Assembly (NCBI GenBank): GCA_000310025.1
Contig: FN649741.1
Coordinates: 5,484,951-5,502,091, forward strand
Length of the DNA: 17,141 nucleotides
From: Ectocarpus siliculosus
Lineage: Eukaryota; Sar; Phaeophyceae; Ectocarpales; Ectocarpaceae
Reading direction: 5' to 3'
Shown here one piece after another: positions 1 to 8,378 of the stretch. The position numbers were made by a program, and so were the translations under genes. Numbering within the stretch: the stretch's first letter is position 1; each line of letters opens with the position of its first letter. The notes under the pieces were generated by a model. The model saw only the letters and a list, made by a program, of their open reading frames with translations. It had not been told where the DNA came from and searched no databases.

Positions 1-743
1 TCCATCGCGTTGTTGCTGCTGCTGCTGCTGCTGCCGCCGCTGTTTTTCTCGCTCCCCCCGGTGCTGTTGCTGGGACTACCACCGGACACGCCTCCCCCAC
101 CCCCCACGGCTTGCTGCATCTGGAGGTTGCCGCCGCCGCCACGGTTGACTGACGCGCCGGACGGGGGCCTTCCGGTCATCGACTGCTTCTTCGACGTGCC
201 GCCGTTCGAGATGGCAACGCTACACCGCGGGCGAGGCGCCGAGGTGGTGGCCGTAGCCGAAGACGATGCCGGCTGCAGCTGCTGCTGCTGCCCTCGGCTG
301 TGGGCACTCGGAAGGGTGGCTTGGATGCGGCACGACAAGTTGGTAAGGTTCGGGGCCGACCCCACTCGGCTCCACATCATCGAGGGTGAGGCCGTCCTGC
401 CGTCGCCGCTGTCGCTGTTGTCGCTGTTGGCAGCGGCATCGGTCGAGCCCGCTGACATACGGCCTGCGGCAGCGGGCACGCTAGAGGAACAATCCTCTGA
501 TGCCCGCCTCTTCTTGGTTGGGGACGTCCCAAATGTCGCCCCGTTGCCGCTAGGAATCACCGGCTCCATCGTCGGAGGAAACGGGCTGGAAAACACCCAC
601 GGCTGCTGCTGCTGCTGGGGCTGCTGCTGCTGCTGCTGGGGCTGTTGCTGTTGGATGTTGAGAGTTGGGGGCTCCGCAGGCGGCGCGGCGGCGCCGAGGA
701 CCGGCGTGTTGTCGTTGTCGCACATCATGAAGTCAAGGAGGGC
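1..743 (-). CDS. Exon 4 of the harmonin-N/PAH-like gene, running off the left edge
   Basis: The acceptor is CTCACAAG|GCCCTCC in phase 0, and the frame is open for 247 codons to the window edge. It encodes ALLDFMMCDNDNTPVLG, then a polyQ block interrupted by Pro (Q4-P-Q6-P-Q5-P, plus-strand CTG runs at about 603-655). After that come PWVFSSPFPPTMEPVIP, the basic motif PTKKRRASED, Ser/Thr/Ala-rich sequence, a short Q4-L-Q, a Gly-rich segment and finally a Ser run encoded by AGC repeats (plus-strand CTG at 16-33). The KKRR motif argues for a nuclear protein. Composition is biased throughout and no folded domain is evident. Confidence 0.6.
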
Positions 744-3687
744 CTTGTGAGACGAGAGGCGACAGAATAAATACAGACACAACGACAAATGGACAGAGGA
801 ATCAGGTAGGATGCTTGTGAAACGACGTACTGTTCCAGTACAGTCGGGAGGGATAAACAACGCCACGAACGTTCGCCAAAATACATTGGCCGGCTCGGGT
901 GTTCGTTTTTGCCTACGGCCTTAGAGACGGCGGCCGACGTGCTACGCCACGAGGCCGGGCGATAACGAGACGCATTTTCACAACAAATCACGCGCGGCAT
1001 GCGGTCGTTTCGAGGCACCGCAAGCAAACGCCGCGCGGCGTGTGTACGTACTTGACCCGGAAAAAACAAAATCGCGTGAGGGTCGTCAGCCAGAAGCTTG
1101 GGCGTCTCTGATGGACGGGAAATCGTAGGAACGGGGATGAGGCGGTGTGAGTATCATGGGACGCTGAACCGAACTTACAGCATCTACGCCGGGCTCGATG
1201 CCGGACAGGAGGCCCGCCATGTCCGTGGTGTCTGCGAGGCCCGACGACAGCACGCGGGTGCTGGGAGAGCTGGAAGCGTTTGTCGTGAGAGAGGTTTCAT
1301 GGTGCAGGGAGGGGCGTATTCACGTTGGGTGTGCCCGGTTTGTCGAGGGAACAGTTAAAACAACGAGGTGGCAAAGGCGCTACTGGGAAGGGGGGGGGGG
1401 GGGGGAGCACGCGCGTAATTTCTCCACCATACGTCCAAGCTTGAGGGGGGGGAGGGGCATGCGACGGAAATAAACAAGCACACGCGGTCGGGTGAACCGG
1501 CCAGGCCAGAAGACAACGGTTGAGGGTTATATGTAATCTTTAGCAACTCCTGTGACACACACTCCACCTCTCTGTTCCTCGCCTAAGAGATAGCATCCCC
1601 TCCAGCTCGTCGTTGCTTCTTGCGGGTGCTGAAGCCTTGCCGCTACTGCCACCACCACCGCCACCACCAGAGGTCGCATCCGCCATCGTGGGAGGCGAGA
1701 GCAAGGACGAGGTACCGCTCCTTGCTTCAGAACTCCCCCCCCCAGCCGCGGATGCCTCGGCCTCGCTCCCGGCACCGGAGCCACCGCGGATTGGGTTCGT
1801 CGACCGCGGTTCGGCCTTGATGCCACTGCCGCCACCGATACCCGGCACCGCCGCCGCCGCCGCCGCCGCCGTGCGGCTGTTGATGTTGTTGCCGTTGCTA
1901 CTTCCCGGGGACGAGGCCAATGCGTTCAGTGGAGGGGGGAAGGACAAACCGTCCCCGCCGCCGCCGCCGCCGCCGCCGCCGCTACTGCCGCCGGTGCGGA
2001 CTTTGTCGCAAAGCTCGTCTATGCGCTGGTGGTACGACTCGTCTACGAGAGGCTTCACGTCCGCCAGCAGGTAGACTCGCGGAGAGAAGAGCACGTAGAG
2101 TTCGTCCAGAAAGGCGTCCACTTTCAGCCTGCGTGATCGCAGGACATGAGACAAACGGGCCGGCGGCAAAGTCAATACGCAAGTGCGTGGGGCAGTAATG
2201 TCCGGAGTGAACTGCGAAAAGAACCTCCGCAGGGCGAAGGGAGCGTGGCACGTGTAATTTCGGGTCATTTATTTGAAACGGCTGGACTTTGCGAAGGCCC
2301 TTGCTGGTACAATCAAGTAGCGTAACCGATTGTTTCGGTATTGCTCTGTAAGGCGGACGCAGTTGTCTATGCGCAAGCACGTGGCCGGGCTGTGAGTGGT
2401 TGTTGTTGTTGTTGTTGTTGCCTTAGAAAAGAGGTATCTACTACTACTGTGTAGTTGCTTCGGGGTGCAAGCGAGCACTTTCTCAGCAATAAACGTGTCA
2501 TTTTGCTGTACATACAACGGTTGTATGCATACTAGATGAACCGCTTACTATCGTTTTTGCCGCACTGATGGGAACATGGGACGGGGATGGAACATAGCTA
2601 ACCGAGGTACCGGCACGCGGGGAGAATCGCAGAGGGGCGCCCTATGAATGCTGTACAATGTTCGCGTTTTGACCCTCGCAATTATTTAAAATATTACTGT
2701 TTTCCGACGACGGCCCGGGCTAGTCAAAGCCACGCCCTGTGCAATTTCGCTATGTAATTAAATCCTCGCCCATTGTCGGTGCCTCCTATACATCGCTCAA
2801 CTGCTGTGTACCTATCTTTGTCCACTTGACGTACATCAACCAAAGATACACTGTGGTTAGTGTCGACGGCTGCTAGCAAACAGCAAGCCCAGGATGTGGA
2901 CACGAGTTGTAGCGGCGAAAGAGGCATCCCGGCTAAAATGTCGATCCTCACACTGCACACGCAAGCTTGAGGTGTCCACCATCCACATGCCAAAAATGCC
3001 ACTGTTAGTCTGTCTACAGTAGTACCTTCAGAGTTCGTAGGTGAGCTGTGTGAGCGGCATGTGCAGCTGTAGACTATGCTTGCGCTGTGTGAACTGTCGG
3101 AAAGAGGGGTTCAACAAGTACAGGTTCCATGGTTGGCGGTCAGCTGTACATGTACAGACAGGATCCACCCATGCACGCTGCTTGTTCGTGTTAATGTTGT
3201 TCCCGTATCTGAGCTTCGGCGGAAAAACGAAAAACACGTTCGTTCGCACATTTTTGTTCCCGCTCATTTTATGAGTACCACAATACCACACTTCATTTCT
3301 GCCGTAAACTTGCCGCGCGTGGCCACTTGTGGGCGTCTGCGGACAGACGTCGCTTAGGCTGCAGAGTTGCAGGCGTTCGCAGCGCAACAACACGGCATCA
3401 TCGTGACCAATCATCGTAATGCATCATACTTACTTCTTTCTTATGCGGCGGGCTGATGACTGGGGAGTCTGGGAGACGAAACAGATCGAAAAACAAACCC
3501 AAAAACAAGAACGAAACAGAGAAGCAGCAAGCGGTTTTATTTTGCTCACTCACGTGTTTCCGTGATAGGCGTTCATAAGGCGGATGAAGGCGCTGTAGAT
3601 GGCCGGCTTGCACTCGTCCTTCACTTTAGCGAGGTAGTTGTTCATGAGGGCTAGGCTCTCCTGCCCCCCTCCTGCCCTGCTAGCCAT
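1..3687 (-). CDS. Harmonin-N/PAH-like domain protein with low-complexity tail, partial (3' end off window)
   Basis: Four exons on the minus strand: 3687-3554, 2128-1568, 1269-1179 and 743-1. Introns join in phases 2, 2 and 0 with no internal stop, giving at least 509 residues. Residues about 11-88 form a compact, predicted-helical domain that is split by intron 1 (YSAFIRLMNAYHGNT then LKVDAFLDELYVLFSPRVYL) and ends YHQRIDELCDKV. The spacing of aromatic and Leu positions and the closing H-x-x-x-x-x-L-C resemble harmonin-N-like domains, such as those at the C-terminus of RTEL1, and more loosely SIN3 PAH domains. The rest is low complexity: Gly9, an Ala run, an IKAE sequence fitting the SUMO consensus, a polyQ block near residues 293-309, and the basic NLS-like TKKRRA near 338. 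A nuclear scaffold or transcription role is inference. The start at 3687 is the first Met before the domain; the frame stays open upstream to about 3909 but crosses a G run, so I prefer 3687. No helicase motifs are visible, so this is not a complete RTEL1. Confidence 0.6.
1179..1269 (-). CDS. Exon 3 of the harmonin-N/PAH-like gene
   Basis: 91 nt encoding residues 233-262, including STRVLSSGLADTTDMAGLL and ending GIEPGVDA. The donor GATGCT|GTAAGT is a near-perfect consensus. Two acceptors nine bases apart, CGCTTCCAG and CTCTCCCAG, both keep the frame, so the exon may start at 1269 or 1260. Phase 2 on entry and phase 0 on exit match its neighbours exactly, which is the main support for such a small exon. 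Confidence 0.6.
1390..1405. repeat. Poly-G tract in intron 2 of the left-hand gene
   Basis: Sixteen consecutive G on the plus strand. On the minus (coding) strand it is a C run upstream of the exon 3 acceptor. G runs of this kind recur in the window (3769-3778 as C, 14741-14769, 16231-16240, 16638-16658). Confidence 0.9.
1568..2128 (-). CDS. Exon 2 of the harmonin-N/PAH-like gene
   Basis: 561 nt. The acceptor is GATCACGCAG|GCTGAAA and the donor is ACAGAGAG|GTGGAG, both phase 2. It encodes the second half of the domain (VDAFLDELYVLFSPRVYLLA onward), then a Gly9 tract, an Ala tract of GCC/GGC-type triplets (minus strand of about 1848-1871), IKAEPRS, and a Gly/Ser/Ala-rich stretch with SSLLSPPT and a second Gly run. 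The pure triplet repeats (plus-strand CCG runs at 1845-1871 and 1957-1982) could vary in length between individuals. Confidence 0.65.
2129..3553 (-). other. Intron 1 of the harmonin-N/PAH-like gene
   Basis: 1,425-base phase-2 intron splitting codon 45. It holds a (GTT)7 microsatellite at 2399-2420 and otherwise unremarkable sequence with short chance frames on both strands. An AATAAA-like motif just after the donor (minus strand, about 3535-3540) could act as a cryptic intronic polyadenylation signal, but alternative use would truncate the domain. No nested gene could be supported. Confidence 0.5.
2399..2420. repeat. (GTT)n microsatellite
   Basis: Seven uninterrupted GTT units inside intron 1 of the left-hand gene. 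Simple repeat with no visible function. Confidence 0.9.
3554..3687 (-). CDS. Exon 1 of the harmonin-N/PAH-like gene
   Basis: 134 nt encoding residues 1-44 plus two bases of codon 45. It begins MASRAGGGQESLALMNNY and holds the first two predicted helices of the domain. The donor is AACAC|GTGAGT, a strong consensus. An unspliced reading would stop at once (ACG TGA), directly after HGNT, and would cut the domain in half. The 5' end is the least certain part: purine-rich AG dinucleotides lie just inside the exon, but none has a good pyrimidine tract, so an upstream exon cannot be excluded. Confidence 0.6.
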
Positions 3688-4027
3688 CACCACGCGCGGT
3701 TGGTTGGTGACCCACCCGACCGGGCCGAACACGAAACTGCCGACAATGTTCACCGAACAATCCAATCCCCCCCCCCCACACCTGTGAGCGAGAGGACGTA
3801 CGTATGTAAATGCAGGCGAGGCCAACCATATGACAGAGGAGGAGAAGACGACGATGGACAACCGCCCAATACATACAAAGCAGCTCCCTCTCTTTGCAGC
3901 TTGCTTCATCTTTCTGCTGAGTCATTTGGAACAAAGTAGGTTTTTGGGTTTGGGTGTTTGGAGGGAGCAATTTTCTGCATTTTTTTTTTTTTCGTCCTCT
4001 CACTTCAAATCAGCGCTCACAGCCCTA
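3688..4027. other. Intergenic or 5' region of the left-hand gene
   Basis: No supported gene. It contains a C10 run at about 3769-3778 and a T12 run at about 3980-3992. The T run and the bases up to about 4032 are the A-rich 3' tail of the adjacent minus-strand SINE-like element, since the same tail sequence recurs at 8331-8378. The promoter of the left-hand gene should lie here, but no TATA-like box could be fixed. Confidence 0.5.
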
Positions 4028-4310
4028 TTTAGTGCCGTTTACTCCACAACCCGTGGTCACACAGAAGAGCTCATCTCTACCCTCCCCTCCTACGGTACTT
4101 TGCCTTCGATTTTTATTGCGAGAAGAGTTCAGCACTCTCTTCCCTCTGTATACACACAAACTAGCGCTATCCACTAGGCCAGGAGCGGAAGCTAGAGAAA
4201 AACTCACTTTGCAAGAAAAAAAGCTCGCTTACGCCGGGAGTCGAACCCCTTGACCTGACCTCTATCTAGAAGGTTTTTCGAGGATACCAACTAGAAGACC
4301 ACTGGGGCGA
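4028..4310 (-). repeat. tRNA-derived SINE-like element, copy 1
   Basis: On the minus strand the head (about 4310-4231) is tRNA-like. It starts TCGCCCCAGTGGTC, contains TCTAGTTGGTATCC as an A-box-like segment, and carries GGTTCGACTCC (plus 4237-4247), an exact fit to the RNA polymerase III B-box consensus GGTTCGANTCC. A non-tRNA body follows and the element ends leftwards in an A-rich tail (to about 3981). A second copy at 8676-8903 aligns over most of the body and the head edge, which shows this is a dispersed repeat. Tail-end sequence is also shared with 8331-8378. It is not an intact tRNA gene, because the acceptor and anticodon arms do not close cleanly. Confidence 0.7.
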
Positions 4311-5102
4311 CGGGGCGACCGGTGATAGGGGGAGCAATTATCCCCGTCGCCCACCCTCACTCTAGAATATCTCTCTTTCTAAAAGTCATGACTTATTATT
4401 ATTACGTCGATCGGCGGCGACTTCATCAAGTTGCGGAAGAAGCTCGCCATCTATCTTGGTCACGTGGAGAAAATCAAAATGGACGTATTTGTACACTCTC
4501 AAAGGCGGAAAGCGACGGGACGCATCATCAAGCCGTAGCGGCAAGTACTTCTGGGAGCGGGGATGTGCAATAACCGTCTCTCTTTGCCCACAAAGCATTC
4601 CAACATGTGGCGCGCGAGGCAGACAGCAACAAGGTCGGGGTTGCCGCTGCTGCTGTTTCTCCCCAAGAAGCCACGTGTAGACAGCACAAAAGAGATTGGC
4701 CGATTGATCTGCTCCTCCAGAGAAGCAGTATTGATTGGTGGTAGTCTCGTACATAATAATCTGGAGACAGACTTCTCATCATCTTCTTCTTGCAGTGACA
4801 CACACTTTGCTCACCGGATGCCACGCCCTGAACTACAGCAGACTACAGTAGTACCGCCGCTGTCTCCAGCACCAGGCTTGCGCCCTCGCTCCGCTCTGCC
4901 CTCGAGCTGGAGCCCTTATTTTATATCTCTCTCTCTCCTCTCCCCCTCTCTTCCCCGGGCGCAGATCCGATGTATCTCTGTACGTATTGCGCACACGCCG
5001 CGCGCGGTGTTGACATATTCCGTCCGAATCAACCAATCATGTTCGTTCGCGGGATGCCTACATGACGGTAGGGGGTACAAGTACAAATCATCATGAGCGG
5101 TT

Positions 5103-5132
5103 ATTGTGCCACCGCAGATTGTGCCACCGCAG
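5103..5132. repeat. Perfect 15-bp tandem duplication
   Basis: The unit ATTGTGCCACCGCAG occurs twice, head to tail, without mismatch. It looks like a recent slippage or target-site-like duplication, though nothing is inserted between the copies. Confidence 0.9.
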
Positions 5133-5636
5133 CAGCCGTAGTTCTTGATTCTTTAGGAAACCATGAACTGCTGTTGGGCAGTCTGCTGTGCTGTATCCAG
5201 AGCATCAAATGGAAAACGCGAACGAATACAGCGAAGATCAGACACACGCCCTCCTCGGTTTCTCTGGCTCTTGGCGTTTAGACTATTATATGGTAGATTA
5301 TATCCTGCTGCTGCTTCAGGGGAACCTTGGGACCTTGTTGTGTACTGGTACATGGCACTCGCTAATATTTGGGCAAGTACGCGGTAGTTGCCCTGCTGTG
5401 CTTTGACCTCGTACAGTGGTATTTTTCCGGCCCCCAGCCCAGGCACAAATGATTAATATCTCCACTATGCAGACGATTCACACAGCAAACTATATATCAT
5501 GTGAAAGCTATGAACGAGAGCTTTCGAATGAACACACTTTTGGCTGCGGCAAATTAGATGGGCACGAGCTACGCTGGGTTGGCCGTTTTCATAGAATCGG
5601 CGAGAAATAGGAAAAACGCGCAATCGACGACGAAGA

Positions 5637-5672
5637 CTTTTTTTGCCGCAAAAAAAAGTTCCATTTTTGGAA
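5637..5672. repeat. Adjacent A/T-rich hairpins upstream of transposase relic
   Basis: CTTTTTTTGC at 5637-5646 faces GCAAAAAAAAG at 5648-5658 (one A extra). It is followed directly by TTCCA-TTTT-TGGAA at 5659-5672. These could be part of the subterminal region of the transposon, but no matching terminal inverted repeat was found downstream of the gene. Confidence 0.45.
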
Positions 5673-5797
5673 TCCCCGCAAAAAATGGGTTCTAAAAACG
5701 TTTGGTTGGAACCTCCGAGCGTCTGCATAGCAGAGGAAAATTTCAAATTTCTCAGGGCGTGCAGGGTACGCTTTTGCCACAGATCTTGGGCGGGACC

Positions 5798-6580
5798 ATG
5801 GACCCCGATACAGATGCGCTGCTGCATGTGAAGGGAACTCTGCCTGCTGAGTACGAGCTCGGAGAACTCGAGGTGCACAGAGGGGCTCCACGAAAGTACC
5901 GCATTGGTCTGAAAGCAAGACACAGCAGCCAGGCCGGCCAGCCGTTACTTCAGTGGCACAGCCGGACGTTCACCACGAAGAGTGCACGTGGCAGAGACAG
6001 AGCCGCCGAGTCTCAAGCATGCAGAACCATCACAGCGCAAACATGGTTAGACCTTGCAGCAAAGACCATCCAGCATGAAGCGATCCAGCAACCACCCTCC
6101 CGGGTTACAACGGGTGTCAGACTTGCAGCTCCCGCACCTGGTTCTCTTCAAGAACCTGGTGTTGGAGGCGCCGAAAGGTTGCGAGAAGGGTGCGGCGGCG
6201 CCAGAGAGGGCGCCGGGAGGAAGAAAGGAAGCCTAGGAAAGAGGGCCCGGCGAGAAAGAGCTACCATGCTGCGCGAGGAGCTCGTCAAAGCCTTTCCAGG
6301 CGCACTCGAACTTCAAGCTGGGACGCTGGCAGAATTGTTGCGGGCGTGGAAGGCAACTGAGCCTGAGATGGCCGATGAGGCGATGAAGAGGTACATGAAC
6401 AAGGGCACGTACAACACATCGCAGGCTAGAAAAAAGATCAAGCGTGCTCGCGAGGCAGATCTCAGAGCACGGGCGGTTGAGGCGGCGGCGGATGAATTTC
6501 GCGCGGACAGCATCGAGTATTTTGATACCGTGTTGAGGGATGCGCAGAAGGCCATCAGTGCGGCAGCGGCACTGGAAGAT
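5798..6580 (+). CDS. Transposase relic, exon 1
   Basis: 261 codons ending ...SAAAALED at a strong donor GAAGAT|GTGAGT. The frame is also open upstream with an alternative Met at 5702, but 5798 has the better initiation context (ACCATGG). The protein is Ala/Arg/Glu-rich with a basic cluster near residues 140-155 and YMNKGTYNTSQARKKIKRAR further on, which could be a DNA-binding or nuclear-localisation segment. No family recognised from this part alone. Confidence 0.5.
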
Positions 6581-6870
6581 GTGAGTGTTTTTTTTGAGTG
6601 TGTAAAGAACTGCTGTACAGCAGTAATGTACTGCCGCAAACTACTTTCTCCTTTAACCACTGTACTGCTGTGTACAGTGTCACCACTCGAATAAGTATAC
6701 TGCTGTAAAACACTGCTGTTAAGTTGCTGCTGCGTCCGCCCAGCACCATGGGCGCCTCTGCTGTGCAGTGCACATCCGAAAGCAATACTGTAACGTTCAT
6801 TTCATCGACAACAGTTGTTTAACCCCCCCGTCCCCACACCCTCGCTCTCTCCCTCCGGCATTCTCCACAG
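6581..6870 (+). other. Intron in the transposase relic, rich in ACTGCTGT motifs
   Basis: 290-base GT-AG intron, phase 0, with the acceptor preceded by a pyrimidine tract (CTCTCTCCCTCCGGCATTCTCCACAG). It holds five copies of ACTGCTGT or its complement, two of them forming the perfect 16-base palindrome at 6609-6624. The intact splice sites suggest the gene was once expressed in a host of this type. Confidence 0.65.
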
Positions 6871-7037
6871 GACGAGGCGAGCGCACCGGGGGCTGCCCTG
6901 TCCAACTACCAGCTGGCCCACGTGGTTCAACAGGCCATGACGTTGCTCCATCTGTACCTTCTCCAGCAAGACGGGGTCAACCGCACCGATGCGCTAGCAG
7001 CTGCCGCACGAGTGGGCAGACGAAGCATTGGAACCGT
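6871..7037 (+). pseudogene. Transposase relic, exon 2
   Basis: Continues exon 1 in phase 0: DEASAPGAALSNYQLAHVV, then helical HLYLLQQDGVNRTDALAAAA and RVGRRSIGTVK, which resembles a helix-turn-helix style segment. The frame stays open past 7040, but homology to the DDE C-terminus resumes in a different frame from about 7040. I take this as the deletion junction. Confidence 0.5.
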
Positions 7038-7039
7038 AA

Positions 7040-7519
7040 AAAGTGCGGCAGATCTTGTTCGAGAGGGGGTTGCTGAAGAAGGGCATGTCGAAGTTGGGGG
7101 GGACGGGCGAGAAGAAGGACCTCAGCATGAGCATGGAGCATGTTCTGGGAGAGCAGCGAGACTTCAAGGAAGTTGACTCTAGTCTGGTGCTGTTGATGCG
7201 GCGGCACGGGGGAGTCTGCGTGATGCTCCCCAAGTACCACTGCGAGTGCAACCCCATCGAGCTCGTTTGGGGCCGTGCGAAGGACTGGACGCGCCAGAAC
7301 TGCACATATTCGATGGAATGCTTGCGCAAAAACGTGCCGTTGAGCTTTAGACCGGAGAAGGATAGACAGGCCATTGCGGTAGTCCAGGCTTACTGCAAGA
7401 AGGCTTACACGCATGCCCTCGTGTACCTGAAGGCACGTGCACTTGGACCCACGGGCAAGGAGATCTACAAGAAATTCAAGTCCCACAGGCGCCCGACGCC
7501 GAACACGTGGAGGAAGTAG
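7040..7519 (+). pseudogene. Transposase relic, C-terminal DDE block
   Basis: About 159 codons ending at TAG (7517-7519). It starts VRQILFERGLLKKGM, then MEHVLGEQRDFKEVDSSLVL and VCVMLPKYHCECNPIELVWG with the catalytic Glu of the DDE triad, and ends KEIYKKFKSHRRPTPNTW. The upstream frame is blocked by TAA at 7037-7039. The NPIE-x-VWG motif and the C-terminal SHRR are typical of this IS630/Tc1-mariner branch. Confidence 0.75.
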
Positions 7520-8330
7520 AGAGGCATGCGTTTGTATTCCTTGTGCTGTCCAGCACTGACTTTTTTCCCCCTGTTTTCGCCACATTTTCTCAGCTTTTTT
7601 ACCTGTTTTTTTTTTTTTTGTGTGAATACACGTATTTTGTGCGGTTGCTCGTTGCCAAAAGTTGCTGTAGGGTGATACAGTACAGTAGGTGAAGGGTACC
7701 TGCGTTTGTGCGGTGTTTGGGGGTGTTTTACTCGACGTGACGCATGTTTGCAACCAAAAAAAAGAAAAAGAAAAAAAAAAAATCGACGCAAAAAAAAAAA
7801 AAATGGTGCAAAAATGACCCAGGACTAACGTTCGAGCCCCGGCGAAAGGCATAATTTTCCCTTTTTTTTTTTTTTTTCCGACTCGCTACTCTTTTGCGCC
7901 TCTTCGCGGGCGTTAATAACATTTTTTTTTTTTTTTTGTTCTCCACTTCAGTCAAAATTTATGGAGGGACAACGAAATTCGGCCTCAGGAAAAATACCAC
8001 TGTAAGGAAAGAAAGAAGGTGTTCGCGTCGCCGGAAGGTCCACTGGTCCAAACGCACACAATATATATACTTTAGCAGAGAAGACCCGAACGACAACCAC
8101 TGCTGTGAGGAACCATGAAGGACTGCATCCACCGTTCATTTTGCTCAACAGCGGACTCCTCCTCCTGCGCACATCCACGAAAACATGTACCACCACACTG
8201 CTGTGCGTGCGCTGTGGACGGAAGAGATTGGAAATAAAAAAGTCGAGCCGTGTGCGTGTGTGTGTGCTCACATTCTTTTCTTGCGCATGTGTGGCATCCA
8301 GTTGAGTGTGCGCTAAAGTTGTATGCTAGA
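7520..8330. other. Intergenic, homopolymer-rich
   Basis: No supported gene. It contains a cluster of A or T tracts of ten or more bases (about 7608-7619, 7770-7782, 7789-7801, 7862-7877 and 7922-7937). These may be the old 3' flank of the transposon or several poly-A insertion scars. Two copies of ACTGCTGT lie at 8099 and 8197. A GTTCGAGCCCC sequence at 7830-7840 resembles a pol III B-box, but no tRNA stem closes around it. Confidence 0.5.
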
Positions 8331-8378
8331 CTAAATAGTGCTGTGAGCGCCGATTTGAAGTGAAGACAAGAAAAAACA
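8331..8378 (+). repeat. Tail-only fragment of the SINE-like repeat
   Basis: The run CTAAATAGTGCTGTGAGCGC and the following GATTTGAAGTGA plus A-rich tail match, with a few differences, the complement of about 4032-3983 (tail of SINE copy 1). Here it is in the opposite orientation and without the body. It is either a 5'-truncated insertion or a shared LINE-type 3' end. Confidence 0.65.

Larger units (their letters stand above)
4311..5797. other. Intergenic region between SINE-like repeat and transposase relic
   Basis: No gene that I can support. A frame at 4563-5096 is open for 177 codons but has no splice logic and no domain. Around 4392-4539 both strands read as coding-like sequence (plus: KLRKKLAIYLGHVEKIK; minus: VYKYVHFDFLHVTKIDGE), possibly an old gene or element fragment. 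A perfect 15-base tandem duplication lies at 5103-5132. Short A/T-rich hairpins at 5637-5672 lie just before the transposase relic. Confidence 0.5.
5798..7519 (+). pseudogene. Degenerate IS630/Tc1-mariner-like DDE transposase gene
   Basis: Three coding blocks. Block 1 (5798-6580) opens at ACCATGG and is joined in phase 0 by a clean intron (GAAGAT|GTGAGT to CTCCACAG|GACGAG) to block 2 (6871 to about 7037). The C-terminal block (about 7040-7519) is in another frame and reads LPKYHCECNPIELVWGRAK, then a terminal SHRRPTPNTW. The NPIE glutamate with preceding PKYHC is the third catalytic residue region of DDE transposases of the IS630/Tc1-mariner superfamily, in the branch common in fungi, invertebrates and algae. 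The region that should carry the first two catalytic Asp residues is absent, and the frame changes at the junction near 7040. This points to an internal deletion and an inactive copy. The N-terminal half is helical and basic (GRKKGSLGKRARRER) but not recognised. Neither terminal inverted repeats nor a TA duplication could be identified. Confidence 0.7.

Noticed and set aside
10-750. Plus-strand frame starting with a Leu run that looks like a signal peptide
   Set aside because: It is the antisense of the polySer/polyQ exon on the minus strand; the Leu run is simply CTG read as Leu. The minus-strand frame has matching splice sites and a domain upstream.
1613-2074. Plus-strand Pro-rich frame of 153 codons
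   Set aside because: Antisense shadow of the Gly-rich exon 2 of the minus-strand gene; the Pro runs mirror the Gly codon runs.
3554-3687. RTEL1 helicase
   Set aside because: The domain resembles the harmonin-N-like domains of RTEL1, but no helicase motif is present anywhere upstream on this strand, so the full family name is not justified.
4563-5096. 177-codon plus-strand frame
   Set aside because: No domain, no splice context, Ser/Leu/Pro-biased sequence spanning plain intergenic DNA; best explained by chance.
7825-7845. tRNA gene suggested by GTTCGAGCCCC
   Set aside because: The flanking bases do not form a T-arm stem and no A-box or acceptor stem is found at the right distance.
6977-7852. 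291-codon minus-strand frame
   Set aside because: It lies antisense to the DDE transposase block and then runs into poly-A/T sequence coding for Phe and Lys runs; the plus strand carries the recognisable PKYHC...NPIE motif.
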